NCBI GenBank assembly: GCA_036677375.1
Contig: JAVBWO010000028.1
Span: forward strand, 228,852-292,851
Direction of reading: 5' to 3'
Length of the DNA: 64,000 nucleotides
Origin: JAVBWO01 sp036677375
GTDB lineage: Bacteria > Bacillota > Dehalobacteriia > UBA4068 > UBA4997
The notes beneath the pieces were generated by a model, which made no database searches, was not told the origin of the DNA, and worked only from the letters and a program-made list of their open reading frames with translations. Each line of letters starts with the position of its first letter. Positions within the stretch are counted from its first letter, which is position 1. Positions 16,132 to 25,452 of this stretch are shown here, piece by piece. A program made the translations under genes and the position numbers.

Positions 16132-16161
16132 GCGGGTGATGAATTTCATCACCCGCTTTTT
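16132..16161 (+). terminator. Rho-independent terminator between the two deacylase-like genes
   Basis: A 12-bp perfect stem (GCGGGTGATGAA and its complement) with almost no loop is followed by a T run. Confidence 0.8.
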
Positions 16162-16171
16162 GTATCTTGTT

Positions 16172-16207
16172 TTGTAAATATTACAAAGGTCTTTGTAATA
16201 TTTACAA
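16172..16207. promoter_or_regulatory. Large perfect inverted repeat, possible double operator
   Basis: Two 17-base arms are perfectly complementary across a 2-base spacer. Each arm itself contains a TTGTAA-N3-TTACAA dyad, so the region can be read as two tandem operators. It lies between a terminator and the active deacylase gene, about 165 bases before its start. The regulator is unknown; the PucR protein upstream is one candidate. Confidence 0.55.
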
Positions 16208-16372
16208 AGGCCAAAAAGGGCGTGGAAGCAAATTATTATCTCAAGAATGATTGGTAACAAAAATCGACAAAACAGCGCTGAACCGGAAAAATTCTGAAAA
16301 GGAGGCATATCAAGCTAAAAATTAGGGGTCTGATTTGCGAAATGGTTTTAAAAAATGAAATGAGGTGGCGAA

Positions 16373-17977
16373 ATGTTTGATACACTAATTCGAAATGTAA
16401 AGATCATAGACGGCAGTGGTAATGCCGCATTTCTGGGACATGTGGCAATCAAAGATGGGAAGATTGCTTTTGTTGGAAAAGACGGTGAGCATGAAGCGAA
16501 TAGATATATCGACGGAGGCGATCTTTGTTTGGCTCCGGGGTTCATTGATGCTCACGCACATTTTGATGTTCCAGTGCTAATGGGTGACCATGTCAATTTC
16601 TGTAAGCTTTCTCAGGGGGTTACAACGGAAATATCAGGCAATTGCGGGATTGGTCTGGCGCCTGTTTCCCCAAAATACTTAGAACTCTGGAAAACGTTTC
16701 TTGTACGTTCCACCGGTTCAGAAGTGCCTGGGATCTTACCGGAATTAACCTCTTATGATGTCTATTTTAAGAAACTTGATCAATTAAACCTGGCATTTAA
16801 TGCTGCTTATCATATGGGGCAAGGAACGATCCGAACTGCCGTCATGGGGTTTGAAAACAGAAAAGCGACGGCAAAAGAAATGGAAATGATGAAGGAACAC
16901 ATCAGAAATGGCATGGAAAATGGCATGATCGGCTTATCTACAGCACTCATTTTCGCTCCAGGCAGTTTTACACCTTTTGAAGAACTGGTGGAATTGTGCA
17001 AGGTAGTGGCAAGTTATGGCGGCATTTATGCGACCCATATCCGCAATGAAGCAAATCATGTGTTGGCTGCTATCGAAGAAGCGATTGAAATAGGCAGACA
17101 GTCTGGTGTCTCGGTACAAATCTCTCATTTTAAAGCTTGCGGCAAATGCAATTGGGGTATGTCATCGAAGATGCTTGCCGCCGTTGAGAAAGCAAAAAAA
17201 GAAGGCGTTGAAGTATTTGTGGATATGTATCCCTATACTTCTGGGAATACGCCTTTGAATTTTATCATTCCCCCTCGTTATATGCAACAAGGAGTTGATA
17301 AAATGGTGGAAATATTACAGGATAAAAAGCGCCGCCCGGAAGTTGCAGAGGAAATGCTGCACCCCCAAGGCGACTGGGACAGCTATCTGTTAAACTGCGG
17401 ATACGAAGGCGTTTTGATTATGGGCGCCAGTAAAACGCCGGACGCCATAGGAAAAACCATTCTGCAATATGCTCAGGAGAAAGACATCGATCCCATGGAC
17501 GCTATTTTTGATATTTTGATAGAAAATAACGGTGCGGGTGTTGCTGCATGGTTTTATATTTCGGAGGATGATTTGCAGAATAATATGCGGGCGCCTTATG
17601 TCATGTTTGGCACCGATGGTGTTCCTGTACCGGAAGGGGCCACCACGCATCCCCGGATTATTGGGACATTCCCGAGGATACTGGGAAGATATGTTCGCGA
17701 ACTGGGTGTTTTAAGCCTGGAAGAGGCCGTCAGAAAAATGACCTCTCTGCCGGCTAAAAGATTTGGCTTGAAAAACAAAGGTTTGATCAAAGAAGGATAT
17801 GATGCGGACTTAGTATTATTCCGCGCTGAATCAATCAATGAGAGCGCTACGTATACGGATTGCTTTGCTAAAAACCAAGGGATCGAAAAAGTGATCGTAA
17901 AGGGGCAGGTTGTAATTGAAAACAATCAATTTACAGGCAAATATCCCGGCCGAGTGATTCGTGTCAACAAAAATTAA
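16373..17977 (+). CDS. N-acyl-D-amino-acid deacylase (D-aminoacylase)
   Basis: This 534-residue amidohydrolase keeps the full D-aminoacylase metal and catalytic set as known for the Alcaligenes enzyme. HAH is at about 61-63, the bridging Cys at about 91 (GNCGIG), His at about 222 (THIRNE), His at about 252 (ISHFK) and the catalytic Asp at about 415 (GTDG). It would hydrolyse N-acyl-D-amino acids to a free D-amino acid plus a carboxylate. GAGGTGG lies 6 bases upstream of ATG 16373. Two membrane proteins follow and may import its substrate. Confidence 0.9.
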   Translation: MFDTLIRNVKIIDGSGNAAFLGHVAIKDGKIAFVGKDGEHEANRYIDGGDLCLAPGFIDAHAHFDVPVLMGDHVNFCKLSQGVTTEISGNCGIGLAPVSPKYLELWKTFLVRSTGSEVPGILPELTSYDVYFKKLDQLNLAFNAAYHMGQGTIRTAVMGFENRKATAKEMEMMKEHIRNGMENGMIGLSTALIFAPGSFTPFEELVELCKVVASYGGIYATHIRNEANHVLAAIEEAIEIGRQSGVSVQISHFKACGKCNWGMSSKMLAAVEKAKKEGVEVFVDMYPYTSGNTPLNFIIPPRYMQQGVDKMVEILQDKKRRPEVAEEMLHPQGDWDSYLLNCGYEGVLIMGASKTPDAIGKTILQYAQEKDIDPMDAIFDILIENNGAGVAAWFYISEDDLQNNMRAPYVMFGTDGVPVPEGATTHPRIIGTFPRILGRYVRELGVLSLEEAVRKMTSLPAKRFGLKNKGLIKEGYDADLVLFRAESINESATYTDCFAKNQGIEKVIVKGQVVIENNQFTGKYPGRVIRVNKN

Positions 17978-18235
17978 ACAGAAATCAAAAATGCTGTAAA
18001 TTCATGCAAAGCGGAAAAGGCGCTACAATAATGCTCATAACGGAAGCAGGGGAGATACGTATTGGTTTGACCATAGAATACAACGCTATGAGGGTTTTTG
18101 CCTTTTTCGCTTTTGATGAACAGCGAAAAAGGAGGGCAGATAGATTTTGTTATATTTTATTCGTTATTAGGTTTTCTGAATGCTTGCAATTTTATCGATG
18201 GTTTGCATTATTAAATGATTTAGGAGGTGTTATAC
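17978..18235. other. Leader region with a 10-bp hairpin before the DUF5058 gene
   Basis: CCTTTTTCGC (18101-18110) and its exact complement (18123-18132) form a hairpin with a 12-base loop and no following T run. An 83-codon open frame here has no ribosome binding site or recognisable product and was not called. Confidence 0.45.
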
Positions 18236-18946
18236 TTGAGTCCAGAAGTTGCTAAAATCGCCAATTCTCCTGGTTTCTGGCTCGTTTGTATTCCCATGGT
18301 ATTGATCATGCTGTTCCAATCTTATGTCTTCATGAAGAAAGCCTGGAAATCCGGCTTGGAAATGGGAATGTCCAAAGAGCAGATGATGCGGGGATTGAGA
18401 AGCGGAGCCATCACATCCATTGCTCCTGCCTTTAGTATTTTGATTGCTTTGGTAGGTTTAATTGCTATTGTAGGCAGTGCTCTCGCCTGGTTGCGCCTTT
18501 CCGTTATTGGCGCCATTATGTTTGAGGGTTTTGCAGCTCAGACGGCGCTTACCGCCATGGGAACCGCTGTCGGAGATCCCGGTTATACGCCGGCAGCTTT
18601 TGCCAATTGTGTGTGGGTCATGGCACTGGGTTCCTGCGGTTGGATTTTGGTTACCGGATTATTCACCCATAAGCTGGAGTGGGTGCGCATGAAGGCAGTT
18701 CGCGGTAAAGCGGAATTATTGCCTATCTTTACGATTTGCGCAATTTTAGGCGCTTTCTCTTATCAAGTAGCCAAGCATGCTGTTACGGTAAGCCGCTCTT
18801 CTATTGCCGTTGCTGTGGGCGCCTTATGCATTATATTGTTGAATTATCTTGCCGATAAAATGAACAAAAAGTGGATCAAAGAATGGTCTTTAGGTTTTGC
18901 TATGATCGCAGGTATGTTTGCAGCAACCATCGGTATGACACTTTAA
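18236..18946 (+). CDS. DUF5058-family membrane protein
   Basis: This 236-residue protein has about six hydrophobic segments and matches the DUF5058 family as remembered (SPGFWLVCIPMVLIMLFQSYVF start, GLRSGAITSIAPAFSILIALVGLI). TTG 18236 has AGGAGG 8 bases upstream. Another polytopic protein starts 21 bases after it, and an active D-aminoacylase precedes it. The arrangement suggests a two-subunit carrier for N-acyl amino acids or dipeptides. No transport function is established for the family to my knowledge. Confidence 0.75.
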   Translation: MSPEVAKIANSPGFWLVCIPMVLIMLFQSYVFMKKAWKSGLEMGMSKEQMMRGLRSGAITSIAPAFSILIALVGLIAIVGSALAWLRLSVIGAIMFEGFAAQTALTAMGTAVGDPGYTPAAFANCVWVMALGSCGWILVTGLFTHKLEWVRMKAVRGKAELLPIFTICAILGAFSYQVAKHAVTVSRSSIAVAVGALCIILLNYLADKMNKKWIKEWSLGFAMIAGMFAATIGMTL

Positions 18947-18967
18947 CGGTAAGGAGGCTGAACAATT

Positions 18968-19645
18968 TTGAACAAAAATGAAATCTACAACAATAATTTT
19001 ATTAAGCCAATTATATTCTGGGGTCGCTTGACCAATCTGTTGGCTGTTGTTTTATCCTTTTTGCCGGCAATCTATCTTTGGCTGGTATGGGACGCTTTGC
19101 CACCGGCTTCTGCCATTGTTTCAGGTTCGCTTTCAGTTATTTTAGCTTTTACCGGTATCTTTTGGATTGTGGAACCCATTTCTTATTTTCCTATTTTAGG
19201 CATACCCGGCACTTACATGGGCTTTCTCTCAGGAAATATTTCTAATATGCGAGTACCTTGTTCCGCTGTGGCGCAGGAGGCTGCCGGTGTGGAACAGGGA
19301 TCTCCGGAAGGCTCTATTATCTCTGTTTTAGGAGTAGGTGCATCTATCTATATCAATGTTATCGTTATGATTATCGGAGCTCTTGCCGGTGCGCAGCTGA
19401 TTGCTCATTTCCCGCCCCTTTTGTCTTCCGCTTTCAATTTTATCCTGCCTGCAGTGTTCGGCGGCATATTTGGCCAATTTGCGGTGAAAAATTATAAAGT
19501 AGCGGGCATTGCTTTTGTTCTAGGCTGTCTTGCCAATATTGGCGGCTTTTTGCCTCAGTATATCGCGTTGCCGGCCTGTATATTTTTGACAATCTTTCTG
19601 GGAATCCAAATGGAAAAAAGAAAAAAGCTGAAGCAGGCTGCTTAA
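18968..19645 (+). CDS. Polytopic membrane protein, partner of DUF5058
   Basis: This 225-residue protein has about six hydrophobic segments and a polar N-terminus. Its central loop (NMRVPCSAVAQEAAGVEQGSPEG, about 91-113) is rich in small residues and one Cys. TTG 18968 has AGGAGG 9 bases upstream. I recognise no named family. Tight spacing behind the DUF5058 gene and the shared C-terminal end of the deacylase operon suggest the two form one transporter. The downstream sequence is an IS remnant. Confidence 0.7.
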   Translation: MNKNEIYNNNFIKPIIFWGRLTNLLAVVLSFLPAIYLWLVWDALPPASAIVSGSLSVILAFTGIFWIVEPISYFPILGIPGTYMGFLSGNISNMRVPCSAVAQEAAGVEQGSPEGSIISVLGVGASIYINVIVMIIGALAGAQLIAHFPPLLSSAFNFILPAVFGGIFGQFAVKNYKVAGIAFVLGCLANIGGFLPQYIALPACIFLTIFLGIQMEKRKKLKQAA

Positions 19646-19711
19646 GCAGAATGTGTGGCGTATTGCGAATTCTTTTGCTCTGTGCATATGCGAAAACCTC
19701 CTGTCGTAGTT

Positions 19712-19862
19712 TGCACTGCCCCAAGGAAAACGGACATTGAAAGAAATCCCCCAGTCGTAGGATAATAAAACTACGAATGGGGGATTAATTATGTCACGAG
19801 GATATACGAAAATACAAGGAATTGGCGAAGAAATATTTAGAATGAGCGCAGAAGGCAAAAAT
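19712..19862 (+). mobile_element. IS3-type element remnant (left end and first codons)
   Basis: From the end TGCACTGCC through AACGGACATT, AAATCCCCCAG and a hairpin, to ATG 19791 with about 24 codons (MSRGYTKIQGIGEEIF), this segment nearly matches the reverse strand at 39139-39221. Both look like the left end of one IS3-family element, with TG terminus and start of orfA. Here everything after about 24 codons is missing and the sequence runs into the histidine kinase gene. Confidence 0.65.
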
Positions 19863-21380
19863 TTAGATTTCATGAGAGCCGGAATTATCAAGCTGTGCTG
19901 CTATCGGGAACATGGAATCTGCGCTGGCGGCAGGGAGGACGATGGAAATTCTTGTACCGATGCCTTCACGGCTCAGCACTTCCATATGGCCTTTGTGGCG
20001 TAAGGTAATCCATTTGGCAATTGCGAGACCGAGTCCGGAGCCCCCTGTTGCGCGTGCGCGGGATTCGTCGGCACGGTAAAACCTGTCAAAAACCCGGGAA
20101 ACCGCTTCAGGGCTTATGCCTATGCCGTCGTCCTGAACGGAGAGCTTTGCAAATTCTCCTTCTCTGTCTGCCGCAACCATAATATGCCCGCCTGATTCCG
20201 TATATTTTATCGCATTATCGATCAGTATCCTAAGGGCCTGTTTGATAAGTGCCTTATCCGCAGAAACACTAACGTCCGACAGGCGGGTTTGATAATGATG
20301 CGAGGTATCTATCATCTGCGTCTCGTGAATGACTTCCATGGTAAGCTCTGAAAGCTTAAATTGCTCAATCTGGAGTGCAATGGTGTTGTTATCTCCCCGC
20401 GCAAGGAAAAGTAACTGTTCAATAAGCTCCTTCATGTTGGCTGCTTCGTCCTTGATTGCGTTTATTGACTCTAAAAGAGTCTTTTCGTCGTTCTTGCCCC
20501 AGCGGTCCAGGAGATTGGCATATCCCTGGATTACTGCAATCGGCGTTCTTAGCTCATGGGACGCGTCAGATACAAAGCGTACCTGCGCGCGGTAGGATTC
20601 ATTGATCCTGTCAAGCATCCCATTGATTGCTCTCGCCAGGTTTTTCAGCTCTTCTTGTGTTTCATTTATTGGAATTCTGGTGTCGAGCCTGGCTGCGTTG
20701 ATACCTTCCAGCTTGCCGGCCAGAGCTTCCATCTTATCGGGGTCAAACTGGCTGCCTGCCGTATTAAAGCTCTGAGCTGCTTTTGCAAGTTCAGAAATGG
20801 GGTTAAGGGTATTGCGTATCAACCGCGCGTCTTTAAATACTCTTGATATCAGAATGAAAAGTTCAATCACAAGAAGCGTTAAAAATGCGACTCTAAATCT
20901 ATGGATAAAAGACCCGAGTTTTACTGATATCTCATAGGTTAGTCCGCTTTGATTAAGATCAATTTTGTAGACAAGCCCTTCCAGTTGTTTAAACACGGAC
21001 GCATTTACGGTACTTGTTTGCTCAAATCGCCTGGCTCCATTCGCGGTCGCTTCAGGGAGCAGCTTTAAGAAAGTTTTTGGCACCCGATATCCTTCCGGCC
21101 CGCCTGTAAGAACTTCAACACGAAGCCCCGATATTTGAAGCCAGTTTGCGGAGTTTTCATCAGGTATGCCGGATCTAAGAATAATTTTGGCGGCAGATGC
21201 CGCCGTTTGCTCACTATAGGCAATCATTGACATCCCGGCAAAAATACAGATCATGATGTCCAAAGCCAGAAAAATCGAAAATAAACGCAAGATAAGCTTT
21301 GCGTTTAACCGATAGACAATTGAAAACCGGAACTTGCTGCCTGAAGGCTCCGGCGTATTTTTCTCATTGACTTTATTCAT
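19863..21380 (-). CDS. Sensor histidine kinase
   Basis: This 505-residue protein has two membrane helices (about 30-55 and 170-190) around an extracellular domain of about 115 residues. A HAMP-like linker follows, then the phosphoacceptor SHELRTPIAVIQGY (about 285-298) and a HATPase domain with LIDNAIKYTESGG (N box), DDGIGI (G1) and GGSGLGLAIA (G2). It phosphorylates the response regulator encoded upstream, whose stop overlaps this ATG by 8 bases. The C-terminus ends normally, so the adjacent IS remnant has not truncated it. The stimulus is unknown. Confidence 0.9.
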   Translation of the reverse strand: MNKVNEKNTPEPSGSKFRFSIVYRLNAKLILRLFSIFLALDIMICIFAGMSMIAYSEQTAASAAKIILRSGIPDENSANWLQISGLRVEVLTGGPEGYRVPKTFLKLLPEATANGARRFEQTSTVNASVFKQLEGLVYKIDLNQSGLTYEISVKLGSFIHRFRVAFLTLLVIELFILISRVFKDARLIRNTLNPISELAKAAQSFNTAGSQFDPDKMEALAGKLEGINAARLDTRIPINETQEELKNLARAINGMLDRINESYRAQVRFVSDASHELRTPIAVIQGYANLLDRWGKNDEKTLLESINAIKDEAANMKELIEQLLFLARGDNNTIALQIEQFKLSELTMEVIHETQMIDTSHHYQTRLSDVSVSADKALIKQALRILIDNAIKYTESGGHIMVAADREGEFAKLSVQDDGIGISPEAVSRVFDRFYRADESRARATGGSGLGLAIAKWITLRHKGHMEVLSREGIGTRISIVLPAASADSMFPIAAQLDNSGSHEI

Positions 21381-22050
21381 CCTTTATCACATATCCTACT
21401 CCACGAACGGTATGGATTAGCTTGATATGATAGGCTTCATCGATTTTGCCGCGCAGAAAACGGATATATACATCGACGGCGTTCGTTTCCCCGTCAAAAT
21501 TAAAATCCCAGACATTTTCGAGAAGCGCTTCCCTGGAAACGACGAGACCTTTATTTTTAAGCAAATAATGAAGAAGATCAAATTCGCGCTTCGTCAGCTC
21601 CACCGACTCGCCTTCAACCGTCACCAAACGGCGTTTTACGTCAAGCTGAAGGTTCAAAGCGGATAAAATCTCATGATCCTGCGATGCGGTTTTCTTCCTG
21701 AGTGTGGTGCGTATACGGGCCAATAGCTCTTCAATGGCAAAGGGCTTCGTGATATAATCATCGGCGCCGAGATCAAGGCCTGCAACTTTATCCGGCACAC
21801 TGTCACGGGCAGTCAGCATGATAACGGGAACGGCGGAACTGCGGCGCAGCCGCCGCAGAACCTCCATACCGCTTAGGCCGGGAAGTAAGATATCAAGCAG
21901 AATAAGATCAAAATCACCAGATAAAGCCAGATCCAAGCCTGATCTGCCGTCAAGGGCCTTTGTCACGCAGTATCCCTCATAGCAAAGCTCCAGCTCTACA
22001 AAACGGGCCAGTTTTTCTTCATCCTCAATGATCAGTATTTTCGCACCCAT
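21373..22050 (-). CDS. OmpR/PhoB-type response regulator
   Basis: This 225-residue protein has a receiver domain (ILIIEDEEKLARF, phosphoacceptor Asp in LILLDILLPG, then MLTARDS and the KPF lysine) and a C-terminal winged helix (LTKREFDLLHYLLKNKGLVVSREALLENVW). ATG 22050 is preceded by GATGAGG; a GTG 33 bases upstream lacks a site and would overlap the previous gene. It forms an operon with the kinase and the DUF4342 protein. Confidence 0.9.
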   Translation of the reverse strand: MGAKILIIEDEEKLARFVELELCYEGYCVTKALDGRSGLDLALSGDFDLILLDILLPGLSGMEVLRRLRRSSAVPVIMLTARDSVPDKVAGLDLGADDYITKPFAIEELLARIRTTLRKKTASQDHEILSALNLQLDVKRRLVTVEGESVELTKREFDLLHYLLKNKGLVVSREALLENVWDFNFDGETNAVDVYIRFLRGKIDEAYHIKLIHTVRGVGYVIKDE

Positions 22051-22069
22051 TGGAACCTCATCAGAAACT

Positions 22070-22615
22070 TTATTTTTTATCACTGTTAAACGATCTCTTA
22101 ATATCCTCCGCTGTATCTGTGGCGCTATCCATCACCCTGTTTACAGAAGCCTTGCCCAAGTCCTGCCCGCGAAAATGATAGCGGAATCCAAAGAACAAAC
22201 CGATTATGAGGAGCGGCACCATTACCCAGAATAAGAATGCCACAAGGAGCACAAGTGCCGTAACGGGACATGAAATAACGACTTTTGCGTTTCTTTCCAC
22301 TTCAAAGTAATTATTGTTTCCCTTATTGATAACACTGGCACAAAAGCGTCCGAATCTCTTCACCATATTGGAAAAGCTCTCGCCATGCACCTCGCGGGAT
22401 TTGTATGCTTCGCCGGTCTTCTCCTGTTCATCTGCTCCCGCATTCTTACTGCTGTAGTAGCCTCCGCCGGCAGGCGGATTAATCTTACCCTGTCTTTCCA
22501 GGCGTATGATTGCTTCGAGCAAATCGTCTCCGGAAGCGTCAAGGGCTGCTTTTGCCTCTTCGAAACTTACATTTGCCTTATCACGCAGTTTTTCAACTTG
22601 TTCTAATGTTGACAT
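22070..22615 (-). CDS. DUF4342 protein with UBA-like N-terminus and membrane segment
   Basis: This 181-residue protein has an N-terminal UBA/EF-Ts-like helical motif (VEKLRDKANVSFEEAKAALDASGDDLLEAI, residues 7-36) and a polar linker. A DUF4342 domain follows (FEVERNAKVVISCPVTALVLLVAFLFWVMVPLLIIGLFFGF) containing a hydrophobic hairpin or helix. GGAGG precedes its start. It is the first gene of a three-gene operon with a two-component system, suggesting a membrane-stress role similar to other DUF4342 or PspC-like small proteins. That role is inferred. Confidence 0.8.
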   Translation of the reverse strand: MSTLEQVEKLRDKANVSFEEAKAALDASGDDLLEAIIRLERQGKINPPAGGGYYSSKNAGADEQEKTGEAYKSREVHGESFSNMVKRFGRFCASVINKGNNNYFEVERNAKVVISCPVTALVLLVAFLFWVMVPLLIIGLFFGFRYHFRGQDLGKASVNRVMDSATDTAEDIKRSFNSDKK

Positions 22616-23058
22616 TTTAATTTTCCTCCTTCATTTTCTGTTATAGCCTTATCCTAACAGAAAAGACTTCAAGGACAATTTGAGTAAAATTAAAATTAGA
22701 TTAAAAATCATTTTTTAAAATTAATATTCTGATTTTATTCTATAGCCCAGACGATTTTGTGTCAACACCGCGTTAGGAAGACAGCCTAAGCACGGAAAAA
22801 TACGATGCAAAAAATAGAGCATATACTTTAACCCTACTTGTCTATCTCCGTATAAAAGCAGACCAAAGCAATTTGCAAAAATCATTGAAGCCATGCAGGG
22901 TGGTATAATATTATCTCTATCTGATGGCAATAATATCATGGGTGTCAGAAGTATCGCATAGGTTGATTTATTCAACCAAAGTTAACTGCAAATCCATTGA
23001 TTTGCATCTGCCTTACATATAAAATATTACATATAAAATATGAACCGGGGTGATTGAT
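22616..23058. other. Intergenic region between divergent operons
   Basis: It holds the promoters for the DUF4342 operon (minus strand) and the XRE gene (plus strand), not resolved individually. A dyad GCAAATC-CATT-GATTTGC lies near 22989-23006 and could be an operator. An open plus-strand stretch of about 40 codons near 22825-22962 (SRPKQFAKIIEAMQGG) reads like protein but has no start, and may be a gene fragment. Confidence 0.4.
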
Positions 23059-24168
23059 ATGAAGGAAATTAATATTGCCAAAGTGCTTGTGAACAAACGT
23101 AAGGAAAAGGGCATCACCCAAGATGAGTTGGCAAATTACATTGGGGTGTCTAAGGCATCTGTTTCAAAATGGGAAACCGAGCAAAGTTATCCTGACGTAA
23201 CCTTTCTTCCGCAACTGGCTGCATACTTTAACATCAGCATTGACGACCTGATGGATTATAAGCCGCAAATGGAGAAAGAAGATATCCACAAATTGTACCG
23301 CAGGCTGGCATCTGATTTTACGTCAAAACCCTTTGATATGGTAATGGATGACTGCCGGCAGATCATTAAAAAATATTATTCATGCTTTCCGCTGCTGTTG
23401 CAGATGGGTATCTTGATGATCAACCATGTCGAACTGCTGAAGGAACCGCAGAAGTCAGCGTCTTTGATAGAGGAAGCTAAGGCCCTTTTCATCCGGGTCA
23501 AGCAGGAAAGCGGCGAGGTATCCCTTACAAGGCAAGCTTTGTATATGGAAGCCTTGTGCGGCCTTGTTTCCGGTGATCCTAATGCCACGCTGGAGTTGTT
23601 GGATAGAACAGTCGCACCTGCGTTGCCTCCCGAATCGATTTTGGCATCCGCTTACCAAATGACAGGACGCATAGATGAGGCAAAATCCGTTTTGCAGGTC
23701 GGGATTTATCAGAATATCGTTGTTCTGTTCAATTTTTTCCCCGCTTACCTTATGTTGTGCACAGAGCAACCTGCAAAATTCGAAGAAGTGCTGCGGCGTG
23801 CGTTTAACATTGCTGAAACATTTGATTTGAGGCATCTGCACCCCGGCGTTCTGGTCGGCCTCTATATATCTGCCGCTCAAGGATATATGATGCAGGGTGA
23901 ACGCGCAAAAGCACTTGATATGTTGCAACAGTATACCGAGATTGTAACAAGTAATATTTATCCTTTGTACTTGCATGGCGACGCCTTTTTTGATCTTCTT
24001 GAAAGATGGCTGGATAAGCTCGACCTGAGAACGGACCTTCCCCGGGATGAAAAAACGATTAGAAAAAGCATGGTTGATGTGATTGTTCACAACCCGGTTT
24101 TTTCAACACTCGCGGATGAGCAGCGTTTTCAGAGTATCACTGAAAAGCTTCAAAACAACTGCAAGTAA
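23059..24168 (+). CDS. XRE-family regulator with TPR-like C-terminal domain
   Basis: This 369-residue protein has an N-terminal HTH_3 (LVNKRKEKGITQDELANYIGVSKASVSKWETEQSYPD, about 9-45). About 300 residues of alpha-helical repeats follow that resemble tetratricopeptide-type domains of PlcR/Rgg-like or MalT-like regulators. CGGGGTG lies upstream of ATG 23059. No target operon is obvious beside it. Confidence 0.87.
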   Translation: MKEINIAKVLVNKRKEKGITQDELANYIGVSKASVSKWETEQSYPDVTFLPQLAAYFNISIDDLMDYKPQMEKEDIHKLYRRLASDFTSKPFDMVMDDCRQIIKKYYSCFPLLLQMGILMINHVELLKEPQKSASLIEEAKALFIRVKQESGEVSLTRQALYMEALCGLVSGDPNATLELLDRTVAPALPPESILASAYQMTGRIDEAKSVLQVGIYQNIVVLFNFFPAYLMLCTEQPAKFEEVLRRAFNIAETFDLRHLHPGVLVGLYISAAQGYMMQGERAKALDMLQQYTEIVTSNIYPLYLHGDAFFDLLERWLDKLDLRTDLPRDEKTIRKSMVDVIVHNPVFSTLADEQRFQSITEKLQNNCK

Positions 24169-25099
24169 AATAGACCGGAAGGTAAGATGATAATAAATAA
24201 GAGAAATCGGCAGCAAAAAACGCCGGATTTTATTTGTTGCGCTTACAGTAGTGATTGTCTGCATTGTGTTTTAATGATGAAACCGATCTGTTGATCAATC
24301 TACAAAAGCGGTCCGTCAATAGTAATTATCGCAGTTTTTCGTTTTTTGATAGCCAACGGTTCTTTTCCAGCTTTGTTGGCGGTTTGATAAAGATAGCCAC
24401 TATCAAATAGTTGTATAAATGTTATTGAATATTAAGCTACAGATAAAAGCCAAAGCGCCTGCTGAATGATTTTCAGCAGACGCTTTTTTTTATTTATATC
24501 AGGTAAGTATGGTCTGTGCCCCAAAGGTTGATCTAAGTCAGTATGGTTTGTGGGGCGGGTGGCCTGTACCCAAGGAAACGATAAGACGTGTATGAATTGG
24601 TATAAGGTCAAATTAAAAATCAAAAAGGGATTTTTTGAACTTAATATTCAGAAAATTCTTAAAAAGTTAGCAAATATGTATATTATAAACCATATATAAC
24701 AGGGATATAATTAAATTAAAGGTTAAAAGGGGCATGTATAATCCTCCCAAAATGAATAAGATTCTAAGTTATGCTATGTATTTATTGTCTTTAAACGGAC
24801 AACTTTAATCAAAATGTGAATGTAGATTTATTACAGTAAACAGGTACATGAATCTTGATTTTATCTGAATACATGTAATATCTATGCTGGATTTTTTAAC
24901 TCATAAAGGTAAAGAGGTTCAAGTACATTTTGAGCATGCCAAGCCTTTATGGGTTTATTGTTAATGACACTTGTTTTCATTTTAAATGAAAGGGGGGACG
25001 CGAAATTTATCCATCCTAGGGTATACCAAATAATAGGTGCCATCCTTGGGGAAAGAAAGATCAGTTTATTATTTTAGTTAAGAAGAGGGAGGAGCAAGT
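24169..25099. other. Long intergenic region with terminator and possible leader
   Basis: This 930-base, AT-rich region has no supported gene. At 24452-24488 a stem with CCTGCTGAA/TTCAGCAG arms ends in a run of eight T, a good terminator. The last 140 bases before the DUF3311 gene contain the short dyad TTTCATTT/AAATGAAA, then GGGGGGACGCGAAA and two CCATCC repeats. These may form a structured leader. Confidence 0.45.
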
Positions 25100-25384
25100 A
25101 TGAAACAAAAAAGTTTGCACAGCAAGGAAATTTTATTTTGGATTTTGTATACTGCGGTGTTGGTTATCTCCTGTTGGCCGGGTTTGTTTGATTTATCCAA
25201 CCATATTTATCCATTGATTTTTGGGGTTCCCTTCGACTATATGTGGCAAGTCTTTTTAAGCTATGTCACAGTAGCCCTTTTCGTCATACAATATCGTTTA
25301 GATCTGCGAGATGGAGATACGAATTTCGAAATTGATCCAGATTACGATTATCTGAAAGACATTCATGAACTGGATGTGCGGTAG
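25100..25384 (+). CDS. DUF3311-like small membrane subunit
   Basis: This 94-residue protein has two hydrophobic segments (about 11-25 and 44-64). The loop WPGLFDLSNHIYPLIFGVPFDYMW matches the pattern of DUF3311 proteins, which are small partners encoded just before sodium:solute symporters. GGAGG precedes ATG 25100. The symporter follows 68 bases later, so it probably stabilises or assists that carrier. Confidence 0.8.
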   Translation: MKQKSLHSKEILFWILYTAVLVISCWPGLFDLSNHIYPLIFGVPFDYMWQVFLSYVTVALFVIQYRLDLRDGDTNFEIDPDYDYLKDIHELDVR

Positions 25385-25452
25385 AAATCATGACCTTGAC
25401 CTTGCAAGCACATAAGACTTTTTTAAAAAGATTATGATGAGGAGGAAAATCA

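Noticed and set aside
16172..16207. Reading the TTGTAA-N3-TTACAA dyads as a Rex redox box
   Set aside because: Rex sites have TTGTGA-type arms with a longer centre; the match is only partial.
18004..18255. 83-codon plus-strand open frame before the DUF5058 gene
   Set aside because: No ribosome binding site, composition unlike protein, overlaps a hairpin and the real start of the DUF5058 gene.
22721..22975. 84-codon minus-strand open frame upstream of the XRE gene
   Set aside because: No supporting start site or family; the plus strand of the same bases reads more like a protein fragment.
24432..24623. 63-codon minus-strand open frame in the long intergenic region
   Set aside because: Runs through a clear terminator hairpin and shows no family resemblance.
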